64,000 nt of DNA from Burkholderia sp. Bp9142 (lineage in GTDB: Bacteria > Pseudomonadota > Gammaproteobacteria > Burkholderiales > Burkholderiaceae), in NCBI RefSeq assembly GCF_003853415.1, contig NZ_QTPP01000017.1, positions 1 through 64,000 on the forward strand, in the 5' to 3' direction. The position numbers and the translations under genes are program-made. The notes under the pieces were generated by a model. The model was not told where the DNA came from. It ran no database searches and saw only the letters and a program-made list of their open reading frames with translations. How positions within the stretch are numbered: the stretch's first letter is position 1; each line of letters begins with the position of its first letter. This document shows, in pieces, positions 46,046 to 55,242 of this stretch.

Positions 46046-46912
46046 ATGAATAGACCTTTGTTCGACCTCGACCTGTTGCGCGCGCTCGTGATGGTCGCCG
46101 ACTGCGGCAGCTTCACGACCGCGTCCGCGCGCCTGCATTCGACGCAGTCGACGGTCAGCCAGAAGGTGCGGCGGCTGGAGGAGATCGCCGGGCATCGCCT
46201 GCTCGACCGCGGCACGCGCGACGTGCGGCCGACCGACGCCGGCGTGACGGTGCTCAGCTACGCGCGGCGCATGATCGCGCTGAACGACGAGATGCTGGAA
46301 GCGCTGTCGGGCGCAACCGTCGCGCTGACGATCCGGCTCGGCGTGCCCGACGATTTCGCGGCGGGCCGCACGACCCATGCGCTCGCCGCGTTCAAGCGCG
46401 ATCACCCGCAGGTGAAGCTCGAAGTGATGTGCGGGCTGAGCCGCGACATCTGCGCGGCCTACGATCGCGGCGAGCTCGATCTCGTGCTGATCAAGCAGCG
46501 GCGCGACAGCCGCGAAGCGGTGGTGCGCTGGCCGGAGAAGCTGCGCTGGATCGACAGCGCGCAGCATCCGACGATCGAGCTCGATCCGGTGCCGATCGTC
46601 GTGTTTCCGCCGCGCGGGCTCTATCGCGACGACATGATCAAGGCGATCGAGGAGCGCGGCCGCCGCTGGCGGATCAGCTTCACGACGTCGAGCCTGAGCG
46701 GTATCCAGGCGGCCGTCGCGGACGGGCTCGGCATCAGCGTGCTGCCCGCGCGCGTGGTGACCGACGACCACGTGGTGCTGACCGAGGAGCACGGCGGCTT
46801 CGCGCCGATCGAGAACATGGACATCGCGATCCTGCATCGGCCGACGGCCGATCCGATGGTCAGCGAGCTGACGAAAGCGCTCGCGGCGCTGCTCGAGCAC
46901 GAGCGGGAATGA
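46046..46912 (+). CDS. LysR-family transcriptional regulator
   Basis: The 288-residue protein has an N-terminal winged helix (about 6-65; DLLRALVMVADCGSFTTASARLHSTQSTVSQ, shortened here to GSFTTASARLHSTQSTVSQ) and a C-terminal periplasmic-binding-like effector domain (about 95-285). It converges with two amidohydrolase genes (29 bp apart at their ends), so its target is uncertain; those genes remain plausible. Family members often repress or activate close neighbours. Confidence 0.88.
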   Translation: MNRPLFDLDLLRALVMVADCGSFTTASARLHSTQSTVSQKVRRLEEIAGHRLLDRGTRDVRPTDAGVTVLSYARRMIALNDEMLEALSGATVALTIRLGVPDDFAAGRTTHALAAFKRDHPQVKLEVMCGLSRDICAAYDRGELDLVLIKQRRDSREAVVRWPEKLRWIDSAQHPTIELDPVPIVVFPPRGLYRDDMIKAIEERGRRWRISFTTSSLSGIQAAVADGLGISVLPARVVTDDHVVLTEEHGGFAPIENMDIAILHRPTADPMVSELTKALAALLEHERE

Positions 46913-46940
46913 GCGCAGCCGGCGCGATGCGGCGCTCAGA

Positions 46941-48125
46941 TCAGACCAGCGCGCCGTTGCGCGCGACGATCTTCCCCGACGACACGACAAGCCGCCGCGT
47001 CGGCCGCGCGACGACGGCCTCGGCGAACGTCAGTGCATCGACGAGCACGACGTCCGCACGCTTGCCCGCCTCCAGACCGTAGTCGGCGAAGCCGCAACCG
47101 CGCGCCGCGCCGTGCGTCACGCAGTCGAGCGCGACTTCGAGCGCGTCGTCGCGGCGGAAATCGTTGCGCATGCCGATCAGCATCGCGCGCTCCAGCATGT
47201 CGGGCGAACCGTACGGCGTCCACGTATCGCGCACGCCGTCGTTGCCGCCGATGACGGTCACGCCGGCCGCGCGGCAGGCGGCGACCGACGGCACCGGCAC
47301 CGCGGCCGGCGCGGTCGTGACGATCGCGACGCCGAGTTCGGCCATCCGCGCGAGCAGCGCGTCGCGCTCACGGTCGGCGATGTCGCCGAGGCAGAAGCCG
47401 TGGCTGATCGTGACCTTGCCCTGCATGCCGAGCGCGGCCGTGCGCTGCAGGATCAGGTCGAGCGAGTACGCGCCCATCGACCCGCGCTCGTGCAGGTGCA
47501 GGTCGAGCCCGCGGCCGTGGCGCTCGGCGACGCCGAACAGCACGTCCACCGCCTCAACCGGATCGCCTTCGATCGCGCACGGGTCAAGGCCGCCGAGCAG
47601 GTCGGCGCCCGCGCCGAGCGCGTCGGACAGCAGCGCGGCGGTGCCGGGCCGCTTGAGCACGCCCGACTGCGGAAACGCGACGATCTGGATGTCCACCTGG
47701 CCGCGCAGCGTCTCGCGCGTCGCGAGCACGCCGTGCAGATGCCGCAGCCCGGCCTCGGTGTCGACGTCGACGTGCGTGCGGATGCGCGTCGTGCCGGCCG
47801 CGAGGAACGCGCGCGACAGCGCGAGCGACGCGGCACCCGCATCGTGGCCGCTCGTCGCGCGGTAGTGGCGCTCGTTCTCGATGCGGTCGACGAGGCGCGG
47901 CCCCACCGCGTTGCGATACCACGGCATCCCCCAGTGGGTCTTGTCGAGGTGCGTGTGACCTTCGACGAGGCCGGGCAGTGCCAGCGCGCACGCGCCGTCC
48001 TCGATCGCGCAGCCGGGGGGCGCGTCGAGCGACGGGCCGACGCGCGCGATGCGCTCGTCTTCGATCAGGATGTCGAGCGCTTCGTCGGCGTGCGTGCGGA
48101 CGTTGCGGATCAGCAGGTTCGTCAT
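46941..48125 (-). CDS. Cytosine-deaminase-like amidohydrolase, copy 1
   Basis: The 394-residue metal-dependent hydrolase has GHTHLDKTHW (HxH metal site near residue 60), THVDVD, LHLHERG, SHGFCLG and the catalytic Asp in GGNDGVRDTW. This set matches cytosine deaminase and N-isopropylammelide amidohydrolase relatives. It probably opens or deaminates a cyclic N-compound. A paralogue lies 68 bp upstream on the same strand; the two likely form one operon. Confidence 0.85.
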   Translation of the reverse strand: MTNLLIRNVRTHADEALDILIEDERIARVGPSLDAPPGCAIEDGACALALPGLVEGHTHLDKTHWGMPWYRNAVGPRLVDRIENERHYRATSGHDAGAASLALSRAFLAAGTTRIRTHVDVDTEAGLRHLHGVLATRETLRGQVDIQIVAFPQSGVLKRPGTAALLSDALGAGADLLGGLDPCAIEGDPVEAVDVLFGVAERHGRGLDLHLHERGSMGAYSLDLILQRTAALGMQGKVTISHGFCLGDIADRERDALLARMAELGVAIVTTAPAAVPVPSVAACRAAGVTVIGGNDGVRDTWTPYGSPDMLERAMLIGMRNDFRRDDALEVALDCVTHGAARGCGFADYGLEAGKRADVVLVDALTFAEAVVARPTRRLVVSSGKIVARNGALV

Positions 48126-48193
48126 GTCGGTTCCGGTTTGGTCGGTCAGTGCAGGTCCGTCGCGATGCACGCACCGTGACGGCAATCAGGTCG

Positions 48194-49393
48194 TTATCGC
48201 GTGAAGCGCAGCGCCGGCGCGAACGGCGCGCCGGTATCGCTTTCGCCGCGGCGGAACACCCAGCGTTCGGCCGGCACGCCCGCGACGGCGGCCGCCGCAT
48301 TCGGCGCGCGTACCGCGACGAAGGTCGCGTCGCAACCCACCGCGATTCCATAGTTGTCCTTGCCGATCACGTGCGCGCCGGCGTGCGTCGCCATGTCGAG
48401 CGCGATGCCGAGCGCTGCGTCGGTATGAAAGCCCGAGCGGTAGCCGACCATCATCGCGCGCTGCAGCATGTCGCCGTTGCCGTACGGCCACCACGCATCG
48501 CGAATGTTGTCGTTGCCGGCGAACACGTGCACGCCCGCGTCGCGCAGTTGCTGCACCGGCGGGAACGCGCAGTCGCCCGGTGCATTCGTCAGGATCGACA
48601 CGCCGGCGTCGGCGAGCGCTGCGGCCGCGCGCTCGACGTCGCCATGGCCGACCTGGCCGAGCGCATACGCATGGCTCACGTTCACGCGGCCGCCGAGGCC
48701 CGCCGCGCGCGTGCGCGCCGCGATCCGCAGCAGTTGCGCGATGCCGGTCTCGCCCGGTTCGTGCAGGTGGATGTCGATCTTCGCACCGCGCGTCTCGGCG
48801 ATGCCGAACACGATGTCGAGCTGGCCGTCCGCGTCGCCGTCGAGCGTCGTCGGGTCGATCCCGCCGACCACGTCCGCGCCTTCGCGCACGGCGGCATCGA
48901 GGATCGCGGCGGTGCCCGGGCACGTCACCACGCCGGCCTGCGGGAACGCGACCAGTTCGATGTCGACGATCCCGCGCCACTGTTCGCGCGCGGCCATCAC
49001 GGCCTGCAGGTTCGACAGGCCCGTCGTCGCGTCGACGTCGACGTGGCTGCGCATCGCGATCGTGCCGAACGCGGCGGCCTGCGCGATCAGCGCATTCGCG
49101 CGCTCGACGATCGGCGGCGCGGCCGCGAGCTGGCGCTTCTCGACCGCGAGCCGCTCGCGCAGCGAGCCGACCGGTTCGTGCGGCACCCAGCGGTCGCCGA
49201 CGAAGCTCTTGTCGAGATGGATATGGCCGTCGACGAAGCCGGGCAGCACGACGCGGCCGTCGAGATCGATCGTTTCCGCGCCGGGCTCGGCGGTGCGATC
49301 GGCGCCGATCGCGATGAAACGGCCGTCTCTGACGACGAGGTTGATGGGCTGGCCGCCGGCATCGACGGCGTTGATGAAGAGACGATCGGTCAT
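48194..49393 (-). CDS. Cytosine-deaminase-like amidohydrolase, copy 2
   Basis: The 399-residue paralogue of the preceding gene has GHIHLDKSFVGD, SHVDVD, IHLHEPG, SHAYALG and GNDNIRDAWWPYG. Metal and catalytic residues are intact in both copies, so neither looks decayed. Divergence between them suggests different substrates or successive steps, rather than a recent duplication. Confidence 0.85.
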   Translation of the reverse strand: MTDRLFINAVDAGGQPINLVVRDGRFIAIGADRTAEPGAETIDLDGRVVLPGFVDGHIHLDKSFVGDRWVPHEPVGSLRERLAVEKRQLAAAPPIVERANALIAQAAAFGTIAMRSHVDVDATTGLSNLQAVMAAREQWRGIVDIELVAFPQAGVVTCPGTAAILDAAVREGADVVGGIDPTTLDGDADGQLDIVFGIAETRGAKIDIHLHEPGETGIAQLLRIAARTRAAGLGGRVNVSHAYALGQVGHGDVERAAAALADAGVSILTNAPGDCAFPPVQQLRDAGVHVFAGNDNIRDAWWPYGNGDMLQRAMMVGYRSGFHTDAALGIALDMATHAGAHVIGKDNYGIAVGCDATFVAVRAPNAAAAVAGVPAERWVFRRGESDTGAPFAPALRFTR

Positions 49394-49866
49394 GACTCGG
49401 AATGTGGGGCGGTCGCTGCGCGACCCCGGCGCGGACAGGGGAACGAACCTTGGCCGGCGCGGCGCGGCCGTTGGCAGGGCAGGCTGGGAATCCGGCCACG
49501 ATATCGGACGCCACCGCCCGAGGCCAATTAAATGTCGCGATGCCGCGCATTCGATTTCGCGATGTGTGGTGCGCAGGGCCGCCCGGCCTGGCGCGGCGAT
49601 GGGGCTGGATCACGGCGGAACCGCGAAAATGCCACTGGCCGCGCAGCGGCCGCTTCAGCGGATTGCGGGCGCCCCGAGGCCGCGTCGCGCCGTCGCCGGC
49701 GCCGGCTTCGACGCCCCGCCCGGGCGGCGAGTTACGCGGCAACAGACTTTACACGTTGTTACCCGGCCGCACCGGACGCGCATCCGGCCATTCCTTATAC
49801 TCACGCCGAGTTCGCCACCCGTCCCGGAATCCGTAGGCGGACACGTTGCCGATGCAGGGAAACATC
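49394..49866. other. 473-bp divergent region between amidohydrolase and lipoprotein genes
   Basis: No protein-like frame was found on either strand. A TTACACGTTGTTAC stretch near 49748-49762 and AT-richer DNA around 49785-49800 may form the promoter of the plus-strand lipoprotein gene. Confidence 0.5.
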
Positions 49867-50478
49867 ATGATGCGCATGCCTTCCACGAAGACCGTCCTGT
49901 TCGCCACGCTCGTCGCCGTGGCGGCGCTTCCGCTGACCGCCTGTGTCGCGCCCGGCTACTACGGCGCGCAACCGGGCTATCCGCAGCAGCAATACGCGAC
50001 GCCCGGCTATGCACAGCCCGCGTATTCGCAACCGGGCTACGTGCAGCAGCAACCGGCGTATCCGAACCAGGCGCCGCAGTACGACCAATACGGCAACCCG
50101 CAGCCTTACGGCGGCCAGTACGGCAACGGCTACGGCACGCAATACGGCACCGTCGCGAACATCCGGCCGGTCAGTGGCTCGGTCGGCGCGTCGGGCGTCG
50201 CCGGCACCGTCGTCGGTGCGCTGGTCGGCGGCCTGGTGGGCAACCAGTTCGGCCGCGGCCACGGCCGCGATGCGGCCACCGTGATCGGCGCGCTGGGCGG
50301 TGCCGTCGCCGGCAACCAGATCGGCCAGCAGATGGGCGCGGCCCAACCGCCGAGCAGCTACCGGATCGACGTGCAGGTCAGCGACGGCTCGACGCGCTCG
50401 TTCGACGTGCAGTCGCCGGGCGACCTGCGCCCGGGCGATCGCGTGCAGATCAACGGCAATCAACTGTCGCGTTATTGA
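49867..50478 (+). CDS. Glycine-zipper outer-membrane lipoprotein
   Basis: The 203-residue protein has a lipoprotein signal with lipobox LTAC near residue 25. A Tyr/Gln/Pro-rich repeat region follows (about 28-95, units such as QPGYPQQQYATPGYAQPAYS, here a PGY-QQ pattern). Then comes a glycine-zipper 2TM region (about 110-155; GTVVGALVGGLVGNQFG and VIGALGGAVAGNQIG) and a C-terminal OB-like strand set. SlyB/YMGG relatives stabilise the outer membrane. ATGs at 49846 and 49870 are alternatives. Confidence 0.87.
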   Translation: MMRMPSTKTVLFATLVAVAALPLTACVAPGYYGAQPGYPQQQYATPGYAQPAYSQPGYVQQQPAYPNQAPQYDQYGNPQPYGGQYGNGYGTQYGTVANIRPVSGSVGASGVAGTVVGALVGGLVGNQFGRGHGRDAATVIGALGGAVAGNQIGQQMGAAQPPSSYRIDVQVSDGSTRSFDVQSPGDLRPGDRVQINGNQLSRY

Positions 50479-50933
50479 TCCGGATCGCGTGCGCGTGACC
50501 TGATCGGGCGCATCGCGCCCGGTCGACGCTGCAGGCCGCTTCCGCGCCACGGCGCACGCGCGCCGCTTCATCTCCATCTTGCAGTCAGCGCGGCACGCTT
50601 GTCGCGCATCGCGCGTCACCGCCCTCCTCCGCACGCCGTCCACGCCCGCGTTCGCATCGAACGCGACGGCCGGCACCTCCGCGCCCGGTTCGTCTCCGAC
50701 TGCACACGTCAGACGCCGATCGCGCGATCACCGACGCACCGCGCACGCGTGTCGATTGCACGCACGCCATCGCCTGCACCATTCGCACATCGGTGCCGTG
50801 CTTCACGGATGCCGATGCAGCGTGGCGATCGAGCCAGCAAATGCGTGCGTTTCCGCTTAGCATTGTCGATGCCCTGCCGCGCAGCGCGCCGCGGATTCCG
50901 ATATCCCGGCGCACCAACGACAATCGCACCCCG
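50479..50933. other. 455-bp intergenic region, nothing recognised
   Basis: Both flanking genes are on the plus strand. Only chance frames are seen. The sequence contains several GCACACG/CGCACACG-type words but no ordered repeat or terminator. Confidence 0.45.
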
Positions 50934-51440
50934 ATGATCACGATCCGCCTGCTCGACGCCGCCGATGCGGCGCAGTTCCAGTCCGTGCGCCTGCGCGCGG
51001 TCGACACGTCGCCGACCTCGTTCCTGCCGACCCGCGACGAAGAGGCCGGCGTCCCGGTCGACGAATTCGCGACGCGCATCACGCCGACCGGCGTGCAGGC
51101 CGTGTTCGGCGCGTTCGACGGCGACACGCTCGTCGGCATCACCGGCGTGCGCCGCGATGCGCGGGCGAAGGTCGCGCACAAGGCGACGATCTGGGGCGTG
51201 TTCGTCGACCCTGCGTATCGCGGGCGCGGCATCGCGCAGTCGCTGCTCGACCGTGCGACCGCGCATGCGGCGCAAGCGTGGCGGTGCAGGCAACTGGTGC
51301 TGTGCGTGAACGAAATCAACGGCACCGCGGAACGGCTGTACGCATCGCAGGGGTTCGTCCGGTTCGGCACCGAACCGCGTTCACTGTTCGTCGACGGCCG
51401 CTTCTACGACGAACACCACATGGTCAAGACGCTGACGTAG
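50934..51440 (+). CDS. GNAT-family N-acetyltransferase
   Basis: The 168-residue protein has the GNAT fold. An N-terminal IRLLDAADAAQFQSVRLRAV is followed by the acetyl-CoA loop in WGVFVDPAYRGRGIAQSLLD (key RGRGIA) and a late LCVNEINGTAERLYASQGF. The substrate is unknown; the pattern is like that of amine or protein acetyltransferases. The ATG at 50934 is chosen because the fold begins directly there. Confidence 0.88.
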   Translation: MITIRLLDAADAAQFQSVRLRAVDTSPTSFLPTRDEEAGVPVDEFATRITPTGVQAVFGAFDGDTLVGITGVRRDARAKVAHKATIWGVFVDPAYRGRGIAQSLLDRATAHAAQAWRCRQLVLCVNEINGTAERLYASQGFVRFGTEPRSLFVDGRFYDEHHMVKTLT

Positions 51441-51458
51441 CGCGTTCGCAGCCGGTTC

Positions 51459-51493
51459 GCGTTCGCGTGCGTCGACCGACCGCACGCGAACGC
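51459..51493. terminator. Perfect 13-bp hairpin between convergent genes
   Basis: GCGTTCGCGTGCG (51459-51471) is perfectly mirrored at 51481-51493 with a 9-base loop. It lies between the GNAT gene (plus) and the polygalacturonase gene (minus). No T run follows, so termination is inferred from position. Confidence 0.55.
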
Positions 51494-51514
51494 CCTGCCG
51501 TCACGCCAGCCGCA

Positions 51515-53509
51515 TCACCGCTGGTCGGTGACCGTCGTATTGACCGCCTGCCCGGCGATCGTCACGTTCGTCAGCGTCATCGCGTTCACGTTGAACGCAT
51601 AGATCGGCCCCGGCGACGTGACGGTCGGCGTGCCCGACGCGACCGGCGTGCCGAAGTCGCAGTTGCTGATCGTCACGCCGGAAATCGGCTGCACGGCGGG
51701 CGTCGGCGGCGTGCCGTTGTAGTCGAACGCGACCGGCCCCTGCGCGACGATCGCCTGGAAGCACGACGCGGTCACGCCGTTCAGCGTCACGTTGCTCGCC
51801 TTCACGTCCGAGATCGTCACGTTCCGCACGACCGGCGGCCGCGTGCGCACCGCGTCGTTCGCGGGCTGGTAATCGCAGTCGAACGTGACGATGCCGCCCT
51901 GCGCGGCCGACGGGTTGCCGGCCGCGGGCGTGACAACGCCAAGCGGCACGCTCGCGTTGATCGGGCTGCCCGCGAGCAGCGCGCTGCCGTAGCCGCCGCC
52001 CTTCAGGTTCACGCCGTTCGGCAGCGTGACACCCTTCACGTGGAAGTCCTTCACGTAGCCGCCGCGGTTCATGTTGGTCTTCACGCGAATCGCGATGTTC
52101 AGCGGGTTGGTCTGCCAGTTCGCGTTCAGCATCGACAGGTTGGTCGCGTAGATCTGCTCGACGCCGCCGCCCATCTCGCTGCCGAGCGTGATGCCGCCGT
52201 GCCCGCTGTTCATCGTGCAGTTGCGGATCAGGTGCCGCTTTGCCGGGCCGTATTCGGTGTCGCGGTCCTTGCCCGACTTGATCGCGATGCAGTCGTCGCC
52301 GGTGTTGAACGTGCAGCCTTCGCACAGCACGTCGGTGCACGCATCCGGGTCGAAGCCGTCGTTGTTCGGGCCGATGCTGTTCGTCGTCACGCCGCGGATC
52401 ACGACGTTGCGGCTGGCGGTCGGATGGTGCTGCCAGAACGGCGTGTTCTGCGTCTGGTAGTGCTCCATCAGCACGTTGGTGCAGCCGATGAATTCGACCA
52501 TGCACGGCCGCAGGTAGTGGCCGAGGCCGAAGATGCGCTTCTCGACCGGCACGCCGGCCTCGGACAACGCGGGCAGGTAGTTCTGGTCCTGCTGCCACGG
52601 CGTGACGGGCGACGTGAGCAGCGCATAAAGCGCGTCGGGGATCGCGGGCGCGACGATCCGCAGGTCGACGTTGTTCGGATTCGCGTAGTTCTGGGCCGGC
52701 ACCGTCGCGCCGGCACCGTATGCACCCGATGACCCCTTGTAGGTCCACCAGCACACGCTGCTGCTCCCGGAGCCGGAGAACGGCGTCATCGCCTGGCCGT
52801 TCAGCACCGACGTCGGCCCTTCGCCGGTCAGCGCGATGTTCGTCGCGTTGCGCGCGTAGACGGGCGCGCCGTAGTTCAGGCAGTCGTTCGCCTGCCAGCG
52901 GCTGTAGTACAGGCGGCCGTTCGCGCCGCAGTCGACCGGGCCGTCCTTCGCATAGTCGGCCGGGTTCGGGCTGAAATAGATCGTGCAGTTCGCGCTCAGG
53001 TGGAAATTCACGTTGCTCTGCAGCACGACCGGCCCCGCGCAATACCAGTTGCCGGGCGGCACGACCACGCGGCCGCCGCCTTCGCGCACGCACGCGTCGA
53101 TCGCCGCGAGAAACGCCGGGCGCGAGTCGAACGCGCCGGGTGCGGTCGTCAGTTCCGAACCGGGGCTGACCGGCGATTTCGCCGCCGGGTACGGCGATGT
53201 CTGCGCGACGGTCGCGCATGCGCGGGCGCCGTAGTGCGTGACGTCGAAGTCGCGCCTGCGGAACGCGAGGCGCGACACATGCGCGAGCGATGCCGCGATG
53301 CGCGCCGCCGCGCCATGCTCGCCCCAGATCAGGTCGACCGCCGCATGGGGCGGCGTGCCGGCCGCGAACGCGCGGGTGGCCGCGAGCGGCCCGCCGAGCA
53401 TGGCGCCGCCCGCGAGCGCGCCGGTCCAGCCGATGAAGTCGCGACGCGATACCCGCTGCGGCGCGGGCGATCGGACAGACGAAGACGAACGGCGACGGTT
53501 TGCGGCCAT
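51515..53509 (-). CDS. Tat-exported GH28 polygalacturonase-like protein
   Basis: The 664-residue protein has a Tat signal (SRRDFIGWTGALAGGAMLGG, RR at 22-23). Glycoside hydrolase family 28 motifs are NNDGFDPDAC, NTGDDCIAIKSG (catalytic Asp pair), NSGHGGITLGSE (catalytic His) and RVKTN. It should cleave polygalacturonate or related plant pectin. It is longer than minimal GH28 enzymes, with inserted loops around 210-300. AGGAG precedes the ATG at 53509. The divergent upstream region carries a duplicated operator-like site. Confidence 0.92.
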   Translation of the reverse strand: MAANRRRSSSSVRSPAPQRVSRRDFIGWTGALAGGAMLGGPLAATRAFAAGTPPHAAVDLIWGEHGAAARIAASLAHVSRLAFRRRDFDVTHYGARACATVAQTSPYPAAKSPVSPGSELTTAPGAFDSRPAFLAAIDACVREGGGRVVVPPGNWYCAGPVVLQSNVNFHLSANCTIYFSPNPADYAKDGPVDCGANGRLYYSRWQANDCLNYGAPVYARNATNIALTGEGPTSVLNGQAMTPFSGSGSSSVCWWTYKGSSGAYGAGATVPAQNYANPNNVDLRIVAPAIPDALYALLTSPVTPWQQDQNYLPALSEAGVPVEKRIFGLGHYLRPCMVEFIGCTNVLMEHYQTQNTPFWQHHPTASRNVVIRGVTTNSIGPNNDGFDPDACTDVLCEGCTFNTGDDCIAIKSGKDRDTEYGPAKRHLIRNCTMNSGHGGITLGSEMGGGVEQIYATNLSMLNANWQTNPLNIAIRVKTNMNRGGYVKDFHVKGVTLPNGVNLKGGGYGSALLAGSPINASVPLGVVTPAAGNPSAAQGGIVTFDCDYQPANDAVRTRPPVVRNVTISDVKASNVTLNGVTASCFQAIVAQGPVAFDYNGTPPTPAVQPISGVTISNCDFGTPVASGTPTVTSPGPIYAFNVNAMTLTNVTIAGQAVNTTVTDQR

Positions 53510-53562
53510 GGGCACTCCTTCAGTGGTTGGGGGATCGATGCGCCGGACGGCGGATCGCTATT

Positions 53563-53577
53563 CATACGTCGTCGTAC
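53563..53577. promoter_or_regulatory. Operator-like repeat, copy 1 (polygalacturonase side)
   Basis: CATACGTCGTCGTAC matches the copy at 53696-53710 at 12 of 15 positions, all differences being C/T. Each copy is itself a weak inverted repeat (ATACG-N4-CGTAC). The layout suits a FadR-type GntR or IclR regulator that senses a pectin product. Confidence 0.5.
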
Positions 53578-53695
53578 TACATTGCGCAGTCTAGATGCGA
53601 TCGAAGCCGGGGATGTATCTGTCGTTTACCCTGTTTTTTCTGACTCCATGCCGCTTATGTGAGCACACACTCACTCCACGATTTCCAAATTAAGA

Positions 53696-53710
53696 CATAT
53701 GTTGTCGTAT
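53696..53710. promoter_or_regulatory. Operator-like repeat, copy 2 (aminotransferase side)
   Basis: CATATGTTGTCGTAT is the second copy, just before the aminotransferase start at 53715. It could place a repressor over the start region of that gene. If the gene really starts at 53772 instead, the copy would lie in the promoter. Confidence 0.45.
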
Positions 53711-53714
53711 CTTT

Positions 53715-55193
53715 ATGCGCAAAAACTCCAGGTCTGACGGACACGTGGTCGAGCCCGAATCGACCGTGCGCATGGAATATGACAAGCTGGCGGAGGCATC
53801 TGCCGCCCATTCAAACCCGTCCCAGGAGCCTCAATTGCAGACCCGCCACGGAGTCGACCTCATCCGCGCCCGCGCGCTGTTCGATCGCGAGTGCCGTGCC
53901 TTCACCGACGCCATGCCGGCCTCCCGCGCGTTGTCCACGGAAGCCGCCGAGCATTTGCTGTTCGGTGTGCCGCTGCACTGGATGCAGGACTGGTCGACCC
54001 CGTTCTCGCTGGTCGTGAAGGAAGCGCGCGGCGCGACCTTCACCGACGTCGACGGTCACCGCTACGCGGACTTCTGCCTCGGCGACACGGGCGCGATGTT
54101 CGGCCATGCGCCCGAACCGGTCGCGCGCGCGCTCGCCGAACAGGCGACGCGCGGCTACACGACGATGCTGCCGAGCGAGGACGCCGCGTGGGTGTCGCGC
54201 GAACTCGCGCGGCGCTTCAGGCTGCCGGTCTGGCAATTCGCACTGAGCGCGAGCGACGCGAACCGCTTCGTGCTGCGCTGGGCACGCGCGGCCACCGGCC
54301 GCAACACGATCGTCGTGTTCAACGGCTGCTATCACGGCACGGTCGACGACGTGTTCGTCGATCTCGTCGACGGCCGCCCGGTGCAGCGCGACAGCCTGCT
54401 CGGGCAAGCCTGCAACCTGCTCGCGAACACGCGCGTCGTCGAGTTCAACGATCTCGATGCGCTCGAAGCGGCGCTGAAGGAAGGCGACGTCGCGTGCGTG
54501 CTCGCCGAACCCGCGATGACGAATATCGGAATGGTGCTGCCCGAGCCGGGCTTCTGGGAGGCGGCGCGCGCACTGACGCGCCGCTACGGCACGCTGCTCG
54601 TGATCGACGAAACGCACACGATCAGCAGCGGCCCGGGCGGCTACGCGGCCGCGCACGGTCTCGAACCGGATGCGCTGGTGGTCGGCAAGCCGATCGCCGG
54701 CGGCGTGCCGTGCGCGGTGTACGGGTTCAGCGCCGAATTCGCGGAACGGGCGAAGCTGGCCAAGCTGAACGCGCCGCCCGGCCATTCCGGGATCGGCACG
54801 ACGCTCACCGCGAACATGCTCGCGATGCATGCGATGCGTGCGACGCTCGCGGAAGTCGCGACCGACGCCGCGTATGCGCACATGTTCGGGCTGGCCGCGC
54901 GGCTCGCCACCGGGCTCGAACGGACGATCGCGAAACACGGTCTGCCGTGGTGCGTGACACGCATCGGCGCGCGCACCGAGTTCCAGTTCACGCCGACCCC
55001 GCCGCGCAACGGCACGATCGCGGGCGAGCAGCTCGACAGCGAGCTCGAGCACATCGTGCATCTGTACCTGCTGAATCGCGGCGTGCTGATCACGCCGTTC
55101 CACAACATGATGCTCGTCTGTCCGCAGACCACGGCCGACGACGTCGACACGCTCGTCGCGCAGTTCGACGCGTGCCTGGGCGAACTGGCGTGA
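53715..55193 (+). CDS. Class III PLP aminotransferase (GSA-aminomutase-like)
   Basis: The 492-residue fold-type I PLP enzyme has the PLP-binding TGAMFGHAP and NGCYHG segments, LVIDETHTISSGPGG (Asp for pyridine nitrogen) and Schiff-base lysine K325 in VVGKPIAGG. It resembles glutamate-1-semialdehyde aminomutase and the aspartate aminotransferase family label, but is not in a haem operon. No ribosome site is obvious at 53715; ATG at 53772 is an equally good start. Its stop is 49 bp from the convergent M20 gene. Confidence 0.85.
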   Translation: MRKNSRSDGHVVEPESTVRMEYDKLAEASAAHSNPSQEPQLQTRHGVDLIRARALFDRECRAFTDAMPASRALSTEAAEHLLFGVPLHWMQDWSTPFSLVVKEARGATFTDVDGHRYADFCLGDTGAMFGHAPEPVARALAEQATRGYTTMLPSEDAAWVSRELARRFRLPVWQFALSASDANRFVLRWARAATGRNTIVVFNGCYHGTVDDVFVDLVDGRPVQRDSLLGQACNLLANTRVVEFNDLDALEAALKEGDVACVLAEPAMTNIGMVLPEPGFWEAARALTRRYGTLLVIDETHTISSGPGGYAAAHGLEPDALVVGKPIAGGVPCAVYGFSAEFAERAKLAKLNAPPGHSGIGTTLTANMLAMHAMRATLAEVATDAAYAHMFGLAARLATGLERTIAKHGLPWCVTRIGARTEFQFTPTPPRNGTIAGEQLDSELEHIVHLYLLNRGVLITPFHNMMLVCPQTTADDVDTLVAQFDACLGELA

Positions 55194-55242
55194 CGTGTCG
55201 ACGCGCGGTGCGGCACGGCGCAGGCGAGCGCCGCACCGCCCG

